DNA of 64,000 nt, from the NCBI GenBank assembly GCA_020025275.1, contig JAHHSI010000002.1, positions 62,001 to 126,000 of the forward strand, read 5' to 3'. Below are positions 50,610-60,074 of the stretch, piece by piece. The notes beneath the pieces are model-generated. The model was not told the DNA's origin. It searched no databases and saw only the letters and a list, made by a program, of their open reading frames with translations. The position numbers and the translations under genes are program-made. This DNA is from Oscillospiraceae bacterium (lineage in GTDB: Bacteria; Bacillota; Clostridia; Oscillospirales; Oscillospiraceae). Each line of letters opens with the position of its first letter. The first letter of the stretch is position 1.

Positions 50610-51337
50610 TGGAAAAACTGGAAGTTCGCAATGTCAGCAAATCCTTTGACGGGAAACTGATTCTGGACGACGTATCCCTTACACTGCGTGAAGGAGAACT
50701 GGTCTGTCTTTTGGGCGTCAGCGGCGGCGGCAAGACCACGCTGTTCAACATCATCTCCGGACTGCTTCTCCCCGATGCAGGCCACGTCTTTCTCGACGGG
50801 GAAGATGTGACCGGTAAACCCGGGCGCATCAGCTATATGCTGCAAAAGGATCTGCTGTTCCCCTATCGCACCATCGAGGATAACGTGGCCCTGCCCCTGC
50901 AGCTGCGGGGTGTAAAAAAACGAGAGGCCCGGGTACAGGCCAGAAAGCTCTTTGCCGAGTTTGGATTGGCGGGCACGGAAAAACTGTGGCCTGCACAGCT
51001 CTCCGGGGGTATGCGACAGAGGGTTGCGCTGCTGCGCACCTATCTCTTTTCCCAGAATGTTGCCTTGCTGGACGAGCCTTTTTCAGCGCTGGACACGCTG
51101 ACGAAGGCCTCTGTCCATCGGTGGTATCTGGACGTGATGGAGCGGATCAAACTCTCCACACTCTTCATTACCCACGATATTGACGAGGCCATTCTGCTCT
51201 CCGACCGTGTCTACCTTCTCACCGACGGACACACCGGCCCCCCGATGGAGATCAAGGAGCCCAAGCCGCGGCGGGAGGACTTCTCCCTGAGTCCTGCCTT
51301 TTTGGCGTACAAAAAGGAGATCCTCTCCCAACTATAA
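50609..51337 (+). CDS. thiZ: ABC transporter ATP-binding protein (ThiZ-like)
   Basis: 242 residues. Walker A LGVSGGGKTTLFN, Q-loop MLQKDLLFPYRT, signature LSGGMRQRVALLRTY, Walker B VALLDEPFSALD, H-loop LFITHDIDEAI. Belongs to the nitrate/sulfonate/taurine ATPase group that pairs with TauC-type permeases. Last gene of the thiamine import operon. A two-way terminator follows. Confidence 0.93.
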   Translation: MEKLEVRNVSKSFDGKLILDDVSLTLREGELVCLLGVSGGGKTTLFNIISGLLLPDAGHVFLDGEDVTGKPGRISYMLQKDLLFPYRTIEDNVALPLQLRGVKKREARVQARKLFAEFGLAGTEKLWPAQLSGGMRQRVALLRTYLFSQNVALLDEPFSALDTLTKASVHRWYLDVMERIKLSTLFITHDIDEAILLSDRVYLLTDGHTGPPMEIKEPKPRREDFSLSPAFLAYKKEILSQL

Positions 51338-51354
51338 CCTGTCGTTTCAAGCAA

Positions 51355-51393
51355 AAAAACACCGAAGAGAGCGTTGGCTCTCTTCGGTATTTT
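51355..51393. terminator. Bidirectional terminator
   Basis: ACCGAAGAGAGC / GCTCTCTTCGGT, loop GTTG, A-run before and T-run after. Shared by the thi operon and convergent pflB. Confidence 0.95.
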
Positions 51394-51401
51394 TATTTCT
51401 T

Positions 51402-53645
51402 TTACATGGTTTCGTGGAACGTGCGCTTGATGACCTCCCACTGCTGTTCCCGTGTGAGGCGGTTGAAATTCACCGCATATCCGGACACCCGAATGGTCAG
51501 CGTGGGATACTGCTCCGGGTGCTCCATGGCATCCATCAGGACCTGCCGGTCCATCACATTGACATTCAGGTGGTGTGCCCCCTGCACGAAGTAGCCGTCC
51601 AGAATGGACACCAAGTTGTTTACCCGCTCCTCACCGCTCTTGCCCAAAGCGTGGGGCACAATGGAAAAAGTATTGGAGACGCCGTCCTGACACACGGAGC
51701 GATAGGGGATCTTGGCCACGGAGTTGAGACTGGCCAGTGCGCCGTTCTCGTCCCGCCCGTGCATAGGATTGGCGCCGGGGGCAAAGGGCTCGCCCGCCTT
51801 ACGGCCGTCCGGCGTGGTCCCGGTCTTTTTGCCGTACATCACGTTACTGGTAATGGTCAGCGCAGACAGCGTGTGGATGGCCCCACGGTACAGCGGGTGC
51901 TTTTTCAGTTCTGCGGAGAAATAGGACACGATCTCCACCGCAATATCGTCCACACGGTCATCGTCGTTTCCGTACTTAGGAAAATCCCCCTCCACCGCAA
52001 AATCCACGGCAATCCCCTGCTCGTTGCGCACCGGCCGAACGTTGGCAAACTTAATGGCCGACAGGGAGTCGGCGGCAATGGACAGCCCTGCCACGCCAAA
52101 GGCGGCCAGCCGCTCTACCAGCGTATCGTGGAGGGCCATCTGGCTGGCCTCGTAGGCGTACTTGTCGTGCATATAGTGGATGATGTTGATGGTATCCACG
52201 TAGAGCTCTGCTACATAGGCCAGTACCTTTTTATAGTTGGCCAGCACTTTGTCGTATACCAGTACGTCGTCCTCATCGCGGGCGATCCCGGGCACCACCA
52301 GCTTGCCTGCACGCTCATCCACGCCGCCGTTGATGGCATAGAGCAGGCTCTTGGCCAGATTGGCACGGGCGCCGAAGAACTGCATCTGCTTGCCCACGGC
52401 CATGGCAGAGACACAGCAGGAAATGCAGTAGTCGTCGCCGTACAGCGGACGCATGATATCATCGTTCTCATACTGGATGGAGTCCGTGTCGATGCTCATT
52501 TTGGCGCAGTACGCTTTGAAGTCCCGGGGCAGGCTTTGGCTCCACAGCACCGTCATATTCGGTTCGGGGGCAGTGCCCAGATTGGTCAGCGTGTGCAGAT
52601 AGCGGAAGGTGGTCCGGGTCACCAAAGTCCGCCCGTCAGCACCCATTCCGCCCAGCGCCTCGGTGATCCAGGTGGGATCTCCGCCGAAGAGCTCGTTGTA
52701 CTCCGGGGTCCGCAGGTGCCGCACCAGACGGAGCTTGATGATGAACTGATCGATGAGCTCCTGTGCCTGCGCCTCATCCAGCACACCGCGGTCCAGATCG
52801 CGCTGAATGTAAATATCCAAGAAGGTAGCGGTCCGCCCCAGCGAGGTTGCGGCGCCGTTGTTCTCCTTCACGCCGGCCAGATAGGCCAGATAGAGGTTCT
52901 GCACGGCCTGCTGTGCACTCTCCGCAGGTTTTGTGACGTCGCAGCCGTACCGGGCAGCCATGGACGCCACCTCCTGCAGCGCCCGGATCTGGGTCTGCAC
53001 TTCCTCCCGCAGACGGATCCGCTCATCGGTCATGGGGCCGTCCAGCATCTCCAGATCCTTTTTCTTTTCCTCGATCAGGAAATCGGTACCGTAGAGAGGT
53101 ACACGGCGATAGTCACCCACAATGCGGCCGCGGCCATAGGCATCCGGCAGTCCGGTGAGCAGCCCCACCGACCGGGCCACACGGGTCCGCTGGGGATAGG
53201 CGTCGAAAACGCCGTCGTTGTGTGTCTTGCGATATTGGCGGAAGTGGCGCTCCACCTCCTCATCCAGTGTGTAGCCATACTGCTCCAACGCAGACTCCGC
53301 CGTACGCATTCCGCCGTACAGATTCACGATCCGTTTGAGTGGGGCATCGGTCTGCAGTCCCACGATCACCTCGTTGTCCCGGTCCACATAGCCGGGTGCA
53401 AAGTGATCGATCCCGGAAACCACTTTCGTCTCCACGTCAATGATGCCCTTCTTCAGTTCCTCCAGAACAAGGTCGTGGGCCTTCTCCCACACCTTGTCGG
53501 TGCGTTGGGTAGTACCCGCCAAAAAGGACTCGTCCCCCTCATAGGGCGTATAGTTCTTCTGAATGAAGTTGCGTACATTCACCAGATGCCGCCATTCACC
53601 CGTCCGAAATCCCTGCCATGCCGTGCAATGCATATCCATACTCAT
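51402..53645 (-). CDS. pflB: Pyruvate formate-lyase
   Basis: 747 residues from the ATG at 53645, behind AAAGGAGG. Glycyl radical enzyme that splits pyruvate plus CoA into acetyl-CoA and formate. Catalytic Cys410-Cys411 lie in YCISCCVSAM, and radical Gly722 in RVSGYAVNF near the C-terminus. Length matches true PFL (about 740-760), and the adjacent Cys pair distinguishes it from the diol-dehydratase or choline-lyase relatives. The activase gene is upstream in the same operon, the reverse of the usual pflB-pflA order. Confidence 0.97.
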   Translation of the reverse strand: MSMDMHCTAWQGFRTGEWRHLVNVRNFIQKNYTPYEGDESFLAGTTQRTDKVWEKAHDLVLEELKKGIIDVETKVVSGIDHFAPGYVDRDNEVIVGLQTDAPLKRIVNLYGGMRTAESALEQYGYTLDEEVERHFRQYRKTHNDGVFDAYPQRTRVARSVGLLTGLPDAYGRGRIVGDYRRVPLYGTDFLIEEKKKDLEMLDGPMTDERIRLREEVQTQIRALQEVASMAARYGCDVTKPAESAQQAVQNLYLAYLAGVKENNGAATSLGRTATFLDIYIQRDLDRGVLDEAQAQELIDQFIIKLRLVRHLRTPEYNELFGGDPTWITEALGGMGADGRTLVTRTTFRYLHTLTNLGTAPEPNMTVLWSQSLPRDFKAYCAKMSIDTDSIQYENDDIMRPLYGDDYCISCCVSAMAVGKQMQFFGARANLAKSLLYAINGGVDERAGKLVVPGIARDEDDVLVYDKVLANYKKVLAYVAELYVDTINIIHYMHDKYAYEASQMALHDTLVERLAAFGVAGLSIAADSLSAIKFANVRPVRNEQGIAVDFAVEGDFPKYGNDDDRVDDIAVEIVSYFSAELKKHPLYRGAIHTLSALTITSNVMYGKKTGTTPDGRKAGEPFAPGANPMHGRDENGALASLNSVAKIPYRSVCQDGVSNTFSIVPHALGKSGEERVNNLVSILDGYFVQGAHHLNVNVMDRQVLMDAMEHPEQYPTLTIRVSGYAVNFNRLTREQQWEVIKRTFHETM

Positions 53646-53697
53646 GGTATTTTCCTCCTTTGTGATCCTTCCATCTATGCTCGATCCACCATTGTGG

Positions 53698-54423
53698 TCA
53701 TCGCTCCTGCAGCTCCCGATCAAACCGTTTCTGCCATGTTTCTATGTCCTGCGCTGACAGCGGCGGCACCCCTTGCAGAGGATAGGGAATCCCCAGAGCC
53801 TCATATTTCCCCACGCCCAGTGTGTGATAGGGCAGCAGCTCCACCTTTTCCACATGGCGAAGCGTCTTGATATACGCCTGCAGCGCCCGAAGATGTTCCT
53901 CCCCGTTGGTAAGCCCCGGCACCACCACATGGCGGATCCACAGCGGCTTCCCCATGCGCTGCGCCGTCTCCAAGAAACGCAGTGACTCCGTTGGTTCCTG
54001 TCCGGTCACGAGCCGATAGCCCTCCTCCGTTATGTGTTTCACGTCAAAGAGCACCAGATCGGTCTGGGCCAGAATCTCTTCGTATCCCCCGATGCCACAG
54101 CCCGCCGTGTCCAGACAGACATGGATCCCCGCCGCACGGCACAGCGGCAGGACCTCCAGCAGGAACTCTCGCTGCAGCAGCGGCTCCCCTCCGGAAAACG
54201 TCACGCCGCCGGTCCGGCCATAGTACGGCCGAAAGCGACTCAACCGCCCCACCAGTTCCTCCGCCGACATCTGCCGGGCCTGCGGCCCCGCCTGCTCCCA
54301 TGTATCGGGGTTGTGGCAGTAGCGGCACCGCAGACGACACCCCTGTAAAAAGACAACGCTGCGAATCCCCGGACCGTCTACCAGTCCCATGGACTCAATG
54401 GAGTGAACCCATCCTTGATGCAC
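53698..54423 (-). CDS. pflA: Pyruvate formate-lyase activating enzyme
   Basis: 241 residues from a GTG at 54423, chosen for the purine-rich GGGGGGAAG site just upstream and for matching family length. Radical SAM motif CRLRCRYCHNPDTW, GGVTFSGGEPLLQ as the SAM-binding GGE motif, then DTAGCG and VKHITEEGYRLVTG. It abstracts the hydrogen from PFL's glycine. First gene of the pflA-pflB operon; 52 bases separate the genes. Confidence 0.95.
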   Translation of the reverse strand: MHQGWVHSIESMGLVDGPGIRSVVFLQGCRLRCRYCHNPDTWEQAGPQARQMSAEELVGRLSRFRPYYGRTGGVTFSGGEPLLQREFLLEVLPLCRAAGIHVCLDTAGCGIGGYEEILAQTDLVLFDVKHITEEGYRLVTGQEPTESLRFLETAQRMGKPLWIRHVVVPGLTNGEEHLRALQAYIKTLRHVEKVELLPYHTLGVGKYEALGIPYPLQGVPPLSAQDIETWQKRFDRELQER

Positions 54424-54554
54424 GCTTCTTCCCCCCTGATAAAAGAAAAAAACCGGCAATCTGGGTGCTGTTCGCCCAGACGGTCGGCTTCTACGATCAT
54501 ACTTCATGTGGTTTTGCTCCACGGTTCCGTCAGTCATATGATCTCGATGGATTA

Positions 54555-54599
54555 AGAATACTATAGGGGAATGACTTTTGTCAACTATGCAAAAGTCAT
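54555..54599 (-). promoter_or_regulatory. pfl promoter overlapped by a 10-bp inverted repeat
   Basis: On the minus strand TTGACA (54584-54579), 18 bp, TATTCT (54560-54555). ATGACTTTTG (54571-54580) and CAAAAGTCAT (54590-54599) form a perfect inverted repeat with a 9-bp centre that covers the -35 box. This is a strong candidate operator for an oxygen- or redox-responsive repressor. Confidence 0.75.
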
Positions 54600-54648
54600 A
54601 ATTTTAGGCGCACTTTCCATGCAGAATCGACAAAGGCCACCGCTGCGG

Positions 54649-55011
54649 TCATACAGCCCCCTGCTGCATCTCCCGTCGGACCCACGCCATCAGCAGCCGA
54701 ACGATGCCCTCCTGCTGCTCCTCCGTTAAGGCTACCCCCCGTGGAATCCGATACCACTTTTCCAGACAGCCACGGCAGCAGCAGGCGCAGGCATGCTGCG
54801 CCACGAAAACCGGATGGCCTCGCATAGGCGTCTGCCGCCCATCATTGGGGATCTCTGCCGGCGCCAGACGCTGCTGTACAAAGTCCCGCGCGTGCTGCCG
54901 GATCACCTCCGGCCCCTTTGTTACCGCATAGCTCCGCTCCTTTTCCGACAGGTGAAACTTCGCACGAAAGGTTGATTTTTGCAGCCGCTCCAATGCCTCC
55001 TTCGTTGTCAT
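54649..55011 (-). CDS. DUF4186 family protein
   Basis: 120 residues. Characteristic conserved block APAEIPNDGRQTPMRGHPVF followed by AQHACACCCRGCLEKWYRIP. The four clustered cysteines (CACCCRGC) suggest metal or Fe-S binding. The family is found widely in anaerobic Firmicutes and has no established function. It lies upstream of pflA on the same strand but with the pfl promoter in between, so independent. I see nothing else to assign between this gene and the AraC gene. Confidence 0.85.
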   Translation of the reverse strand: MTTKEALERLQKSTFRAKFHLSEKERSYAVTKGPEVIRQHARDFVQQRLAPAEIPNDGRQTPMRGHPVFVAQHACACCCRGCLEKWYRIPRGVALTEEQQEGIVRLLMAWVRREMQQGAV

Positions 55012-55206
55012 GTCCGTCCTTTCCTCCTCTCACGTTTCCCCCAGACCTCTCAGGAAACAGTGTACGGTACCGAAAGCGTCCCGGTACCGGATTGTCTGAT
55101 TCCCTGCCCACAATTCGGTATACACGCCGTGGCCAGGATATCCTCCGCCGGCGTCAAAACCTATTCTCAGCCCATCTGCCGTGCTGCAGCCATTGGAGCT
55201 TCTCTG

Positions 55207-56037
55207 TCACTCTCCTTCCCGCTCCCGATGGCGGTAGGACAGCGGACTCTCCCCCATCTCCCGCTTGAACGCCCGGGAAAAGTACAGCGGGTCCTCATAC
55301 CCCACAGACGCCGCCACCGCACTCACGGAGAGGTCGCTCTGGCGCAGCAGCTGACAGGCCCGATGGATCCGAAAGCGGGTCAGGTAGGTGCTGGGAGACA
55401 TCCCCAGCTCCCGCCGGAAAACGCGGTAGAGATGGCTGCGGCTGACTCCCACCTGCCGGGCAGCCTCTTCGATGCCAATGGGCCGGGAATAATTCTGCCG
55501 TAGGAACAGCGCTCCTTGACGGGCGTAGTCGGCCGAGACCTCTCTGCCCGCCTGCCCTGCCCGCTCCATCAAGAGCCCCAGCGCCACCTGCAAGTAGCCG
55601 GCCATGCGTACAGCCGCCGGCCAGTCATTCCCCCGCGCCCGGTAGATCTCCAGCAAAAGCCGCCGCAGCTCCTCCCCTGCACGGGGATGGCATACCGGCC
55701 GCTCTTCCGTAAAGGGCGTCCGGCCCAGCATCGGCCCGGCTCCTGCCCCGGAAAAACCCACCCAACAGTATTCCCACGGGTCCTCCTCGTCAGCATAATA
55801 GTAGATGGGTACATCCGGCGGCGCCAAAAAGCAGTCTCCGGCACAGAGCACAAAAGTCCTGTTCCCTGTCTCGTAGTATCCCCGGCCGGAAAGGATGTAG
55901 TGGAGCAGATAGTGATCCCGCACTCCCGGCCCCCATCCATAGCCCGGCGGACATTTTTGGAAACCTGCATTATAAACGCTCAGTGAAAGTTCCCCCTGCG
56001 GCAGTGCCTTAAAGGAGTGCTTGAACGCCTGCTCCAT
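55207..56037 (-). CDS. AraC-family transcriptional regulator
   Basis: 276 residues from the ATG at 56037; a longer open frame lacks a ribosome site. An N-terminal cupin-type sensing domain (about 25-160: YLLHYILSGRGYYETGNRTF, GDCFLAPPDVPIYYYADEED). The C-terminal double HTH (about 175-272) shows IGIEEAARQVGVSRSHLYRV and the signature SVSAVAASVGYEDPLYFSRA-FKREMG. This build is typical of sugar-responsive activators. Divergent from galT and next to the GH112 locus, so lacto-N-biose/galacto-N-biose use is its likely target. Confidence 0.92.
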   Translation of the reverse strand: MEQAFKHSFKALPQGELSLSVYNAGFQKCPPGYGWGPGVRDHYLLHYILSGRGYYETGNRTFVLCAGDCFLAPPDVPIYYYADEEDPWEYCWVGFSGAGAGPMLGRTPFTEERPVCHPRAGEELRRLLLEIYRARGNDWPAAVRMAGYLQVALGLLMERAGQAGREVSADYARQGALFLRQNYSRPIGIEEAARQVGVSRSHLYRVFRRELGMSPSTYLTRFRIHRACQLLRQSDLSVSAVAASVGYEDPLYFSRAFKREMGESPLSYRHREREGE

Positions 56038-56071
56038 AATCCCGCCTCCCTCGCTTGTCACGTCTCTTTTC

Positions 56072-56116
56072 AGCATACACGACTTTTTGACAAAGTGCAA
56101 CAAAAATCTATATAGG
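56072..56116. promoter_or_regulatory. Overlapping divergent promoters of araC-type gene and galT
   Basis: Plus strand: TTGACA (56087-56092), 16 bp, TATATA (56109-56114). Minus strand: TTGCAC (56100-56095), 17 bp, TATGCT (56077-56072). The two -35 boxes are interleaved, so polymerase or activator occupancy at one should affect the other. Confidence 0.6.
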
Positions 56117-56247
56117 AAGAACAAAAAACAATGGCATATTTCCCTGCAAACTGATAGTGTAAGAAGTAAATGGGAGGTAATATTCCCTCTCCTTTTCCCC
56201 ATGTTTTATGAAATACGACCGGACCACAGGACCGGAAAGGAGCCGTC

Positions 56248-57741
56248 ATGATGGAAGTAAATCAGGCAATTATGGATCTGGTGGACTACGCCCTGCGCAC
56301 CGGGCTGATCGAGCCGGAGGATCGCATCTGGGCGGTCAACCGCCTTTTGGATGCGCTGCGTCTGTCCGATTGGATGGAACCTGCCGCAGCACAGGAGCGC
56401 CCCTTGGAGGAGATCTTGAAGGATCTGGTGGATGCCGCCGTGGCGCAGGGTCTTGTGGAGGACGATACCACCAGCCGTGACCTCTTTGACACGGAGCTGA
56501 TGGGACGGCTGACGCCCCGGCCCTCACAGGTGCGCCGTACCTTCTTTGAAAAATATGCCCAGTCGCCGGTGCTGGCCACCGATTGGTACTACCGCCTCAG
56601 TCAGGATACCGACTATATCCGCCGCTATCGGATCCGTCGGGATCAGAAGTGGGTCACCGATACCCCCTATGGTCAGTTGGACATCACCATCAACCTCTCC
56701 AAGCCGGAGAAGGACCCCCGTGCCATCGCCGCGGCCAAGTCCGCCCCCCAGAGCGGCTATCCCAAATGCCAGCTGTGCGCGGAGAATGAGGGCTACGCCG
56801 GGCGCCTGAACCACCCGGCACGGCAAAACCATCGGGTGATCCCGGTGACCATTGACGGACAGGACTGGTTCTTCCAGTACAGCCCCTATGTCTACTACAA
56901 TGAGCACTGCATCGTTTTCAACGGTCAGCACGTCCCTATGAAGATCAACCGCTCCACCTTCCGCAAGCAGTTGGACTTTATCAAGCAGTTCCCCCATTAC
57001 TTTGTGGGCTCCAACGCCGATCTCCCCATTGTGGGCGGCTCCATCCTGAGCCACGACCACTTTCAGGGCGGCCGCTATACCTTTGCTATGGAGCGTGCCC
57101 CCATCGAGCGGGTGGTCTCTATCCCTGGCTTCGACGATGTAGAGGCCGGTATTGTCAAGTGGCCCATGTCCGTCATCCGCCTGCGCTGTGCAAACGACGA
57201 TCATCTCATCGACTGCGCTGATAAGATCCTCACCGCATGGCGCAGCTACACGGATGCCGAGGCCGGCATTTACGCCTATACCGGCGACGAGCCCCATAAC
57301 ACCATCACCCCCATCGCCCGGATGCGTGACGGCCAGTTTGAGCTGGATCTGGTACTGCGCAACAACCGCACCAACGAAGAATATCCTCTGGGCATCTATC
57401 ATCCCCACCAGGAGCTGCACCACATCAAGAAGGAGAACATCGGTCTTATCGAGGTCATGGGGCTGGCCGTACTTCCCGCCCGCCTCAAGACGGAGCTCTC
57501 CGATCTGGCCGAGGCGATTTTAGACGGCCGTGACCTCCGCAGCGACGAAGTCCTTGCCAAGCACGCCGACTGGGCGGAGGAGCTGATGCGCTGCCACATT
57601 TTCTCCCGTGAAAATGTCATGACCATCTTGCAGGACGAGGTAGGCAAGGTCTTTGCCACCGTTTTGGAACACGCCGGTGTCTACAAGTGCACCGAAGAGG
57701 GGCGCACCGCCTTTCTTCGTTTCATCGCCTCGCTGGCATAA
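56248..57741 (+). CDS. galT: UDP-glucose--hexose-1-phosphate uridylyltransferase (type 2 GalT)
   Basis: 497 residues, the long Firmicutes-type GalT. The active-site His-x-His lies in SHDHFQGGRYTFAMER (His269, His271). Other family features: KCQLCAENEGYAGR, TYDITINL-like strand TPYGQLDITINLS and GIYHPHQELHHIKKENIGL. It exchanges UMP between UDP-glucose and galactose-1-P. Galactose-1-P is the product of the GH112 phosphorylase encoded convergently, so this gene drains that pathway. ATGATG gives two equivalent starts. Confidence 0.95.
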   Translation: MMEVNQAIMDLVDYALRTGLIEPEDRIWAVNRLLDALRLSDWMEPAAAQERPLEEILKDLVDAAVAQGLVEDDTTSRDLFDTELMGRLTPRPSQVRRTFFEKYAQSPVLATDWYYRLSQDTDYIRRYRIRRDQKWVTDTPYGQLDITINLSKPEKDPRAIAAAKSAPQSGYPKCQLCAENEGYAGRLNHPARQNHRVIPVTIDGQDWFFQYSPYVYYNEHCIVFNGQHVPMKINRSTFRKQLDFIKQFPHYFVGSNADLPIVGGSILSHDHFQGGRYTFAMERAPIERVVSIPGFDDVEAGIVKWPMSVIRLRCANDDHLIDCADKILTAWRSYTDAEAGIYAYTGDEPHNTITPIARMRDGQFELDLVLRNNRTNEEYPLGIYHPHQELHHIKKENIGLIEVMGLAVLPARLKTELSDLAEAILDGRDLRSDEVLAKHADWAEELMRCHIFSRENVMTILQDEVGKVFATVLEHAGVYKCTEEGRTAFLRFIASLA

Positions 57742-57756
57742 TCTTTTTTTCACCTA

Positions 57757-57791
57757 TAAAGGGGCTGTCCTTTCGGACGGCCCCTTTTTTC
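57757..57791 (+). terminator. Terminator of galT
   Basis: AAAGGGGC.GTCC / GGAC.GCCCCTTT around TTTC, extended T-run TTTTTTCTTT. Confidence 0.9.
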
Positions 57792-57799
57792 TTTCGTCT

Positions 57800-57841
57800 A
57801 AAAAATAAACTGCGGCAGAAAGGAATCCTTCTGCCGCAGTT
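57800..57841 (-). terminator. Terminator of the GH112 operon
   Basis: AACTGCGGCAGAA / TTCTGCCGCAGTT, 8-base loop, U-run on the minus strand (AAAAAAT on plus before it). Confidence 0.92.
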
Positions 57842-57875
57842 TGCTATATCGCTGATTTCTCTTGAAGAATGCAGG

Positions 57876-60041
57876 TTAGATCTCGTACCAGCGGATCTCG
57901 TTGGCTGCCAGATTCAGATCGAAGCTGGAGCCGTCGCCCTTGTAGACGGTGGTGCTCTGGGGCTCGTAGGTGTTGTTGACCACACAGTACTTGCCGTTCT
58001 TTACGTAGGCATGGACCTCCACGTTAAAGTTGGAGGAGAACCAGTGGTGCAGCATCTCCTCACTGTGGGTCGCCCACAGGATGGCACGATGCAGCAGGCG
58101 GTTGTTCTCGAAGGTGTAGGGCAGGCCAGAAATATACACGCTGCGGCCGGTGCCGTAATCGTTGGCCGCCATCTGCACTTCCTTATCACGCTGCACCAGA
58201 ACTTCCGTCCCCTCCAGCGCATAGATGCTCTTCTTGCCCTCGCCGAAATCGACCGGCTTGGTTGCATCCTGAAGGATGAAGTGATCGGGATGCTCCTCCC
58301 AGTTGTACTTATCATAGTTCAGCGTCAGACCGGTCTCCTTCTCCACACCCAGAGCAGCGGCCAGCTGCAGATAGCGGCCCTGATACTGATGACCGGAGGG
58401 CTCACCCACACCGATGAAGCCGCCGCCGTTGTAGATGAACTTGCGGACCAGTGCGGAGATCTGAGGATCTTCCCAGACGTCACCGCCGGTATGGGCGGTA
58501 TCGCCATCACCCACGTTGATGATGACGTCGATGGAGTCCAGCAGCTCCGGATCTGCCTTCAGGTCGTCAAAGCTGATGAACTTTACATCAAAGGGCGCAC
58601 CGGACAGTGCCTCAATGACGCCGGCATAGGAGTAGTTCTGCTTCTGATAGAGGGCATGGTGCACCATATGGCAGCCCCAGGAGCGGCACTTGCCCCAGCT
58701 GTTGAGGACAGCCACCGTCTTGACGCAGTACGGCGTGGTGCCCTTGATGTTCTCATAGAGGACGCGGAATTCCTTGCACACGCTCTCGATATAATCGATA
58801 AACTCGGGGAACTGGCAGGCCAGCTTCAGATAGCCGCCGTAGCCGATGCGGTCAATCGGCTTGCGCAGGATGGCCCGGCGCGCCGTGACCCAGTTTTCCT
58901 TTCCCTCACGGACGGGATCGCCGCCCTCGTGGAACGTGTCGGGGAAGAAATAGGGCAGGAACCGTCCCTCGGTATACTTCACACCGGGAATGTCGGAGAT
59001 CAGACGCAGCGTGCAGCCATTGCCTACAGAACCCACCACGGCATCCAGACCGATGCTCTGGAATTCCTCCATGTACGGCTCTGTACCGATGAAGTGATCG
59101 CCCAAGAACATCATGGCTTCTTTCCCCAGCTCGTGGGTGATGTCCACCATCTCCTTGGCAAGGGCCGCCACCTCGCGGCGCTGGAAGGCCATAAAGTCCT
59201 TGAACTCCTTGGAAGGAGAGCGATACTGGTTGTTGTAATAGCCCTGATCGATGATGAACTCGGGGCGGAATTTATAGCCCACCTCACGCTCGAACTGTTC
59301 CAGAATGTAGGGGGACACAGAGGCGGAGTAGCCATACCAGTCCACGTACTTCTCTCGCTTTAGCTCATCAAAAACCAGAGTGAACTGATGGAAGAACGTG
59401 GTGTAGCGGATCACATTCACATAGGGGTGGTCGGCAATAAACTTGCGCAGACGCTCCATGGTAAACTTCCGGGTCTTGGGCTGGCGCACATCGAACGTGA
59501 TCTGATGCTCAAAATCCTTCCAGTCATTGGTCACGGCGTTGTACATATGGACCGGGTCCCAGATGAGATAGGCCAAGAAGCTGACGGTGTACTCGTGGAA
59601 GTCCTCCGGAGCATCGATGACCACACAGCCGGTGGCCTCCTCCCAGCGCCATGCATCGCTCGCGATGGGCTGGCCGGTAGTACGGTCCACCACTTCCCAC
59701 CAGCGCTTGATGTCATCACGGGTATTGACCTCCATCAGTTCCGTGCTGATCCCCTTCATAAGCGGGATGGACAGTGCGCCGCCGGTGGCGGTGTGGAAGG
59801 CCGTCATGATGTAGCACTGCTGTACCTCATCGGGATTCGCCTTTGCCCAAGCGTTGTCCTTGCGGGTGGTATAATAGGTGGAGTAGACCTTGGCGTCCAC
59901 ATCTTTCAGCGCCTCGGGATAGTCTGTACCGTCACAGTCACGGATGGCGTCTGCCCCCCAGCGCTTCAAAAGTTCCAGTGTCTCGGGCACGACGTCCACA
60001 TCGGTAGGAATCGTTACGCGGCCTTTGTTGATATCACTCAT
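57876..60041 (-). CDS. gnpA: 1,3-beta-galactosyl-N-acetylhexosamine phosphorylase (GH112)
   Basis: 721 residues, full GH112 length. It phosphorolyses lacto-N-biose (Gal-beta-1,3-GlcNAc) or galacto-N-biose (Gal-beta-1,3-GalNAc) to galactose-1-P and the N-acetylhexosamine. Family features: KGRVTIPTDVDVVPETLELL at the N-terminus, RRWWEVVDRTTG-like segment DIKRWWEVVDRTTGQP, VIRYTTFFHQFTLVFDE, YGYSASVSPYILEQFE and MFLGDHFIGTEPYMEEF with the catalytic acid region, then EGRFLPYFFPDTFHEGG. Cytoplasmic. Preference between the two disaccharides cannot be read here. The upstream ABC genes import the substrate. Confidence 0.95.
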   Translation of the reverse strand: MSDINKGRVTIPTDVDVVPETLELLKRWGADAIRDCDGTDYPEALKDVDAKVYSTYYTTRKDNAWAKANPDEVQQCYIMTAFHTATGGALSIPLMKGISTELMEVNTRDDIKRWWEVVDRTTGQPIASDAWRWEEATGCVVIDAPEDFHEYTVSFLAYLIWDPVHMYNAVTNDWKDFEHQITFDVRQPKTRKFTMERLRKFIADHPYVNVIRYTTFFHQFTLVFDELKREKYVDWYGYSASVSPYILEQFEREVGYKFRPEFIIDQGYYNNQYRSPSKEFKDFMAFQRREVAALAKEMVDITHELGKEAMMFLGDHFIGTEPYMEEFQSIGLDAVVGSVGNGCTLRLISDIPGVKYTEGRFLPYFFPDTFHEGGDPVREGKENWVTARRAILRKPIDRIGYGGYLKLACQFPEFIDYIESVCKEFRVLYENIKGTTPYCVKTVAVLNSWGKCRSWGCHMVHHALYQKQNYSYAGVIEALSGAPFDVKFISFDDLKADPELLDSIDVIINVGDGDTAHTGGDVWEDPQISALVRKFIYNGGGFIGVGEPSGHQYQGRYLQLAAALGVEKETGLTLNYDKYNWEEHPDHFILQDATKPVDFGEGKKSIYALEGTEVLVQRDKEVQMAANDYGTGRSVYISGLPYTFENNRLLHRAILWATHSEEMLHHWFSSNFNVEVHAYVKNGKYCVVNNTYEPQSTTVYKGDGSSFDLNLAANEIRWYEI

Positions 60042-60074
60042 GTGCGTTTTCTCCTAATTTTAAAGAATGGCGGA

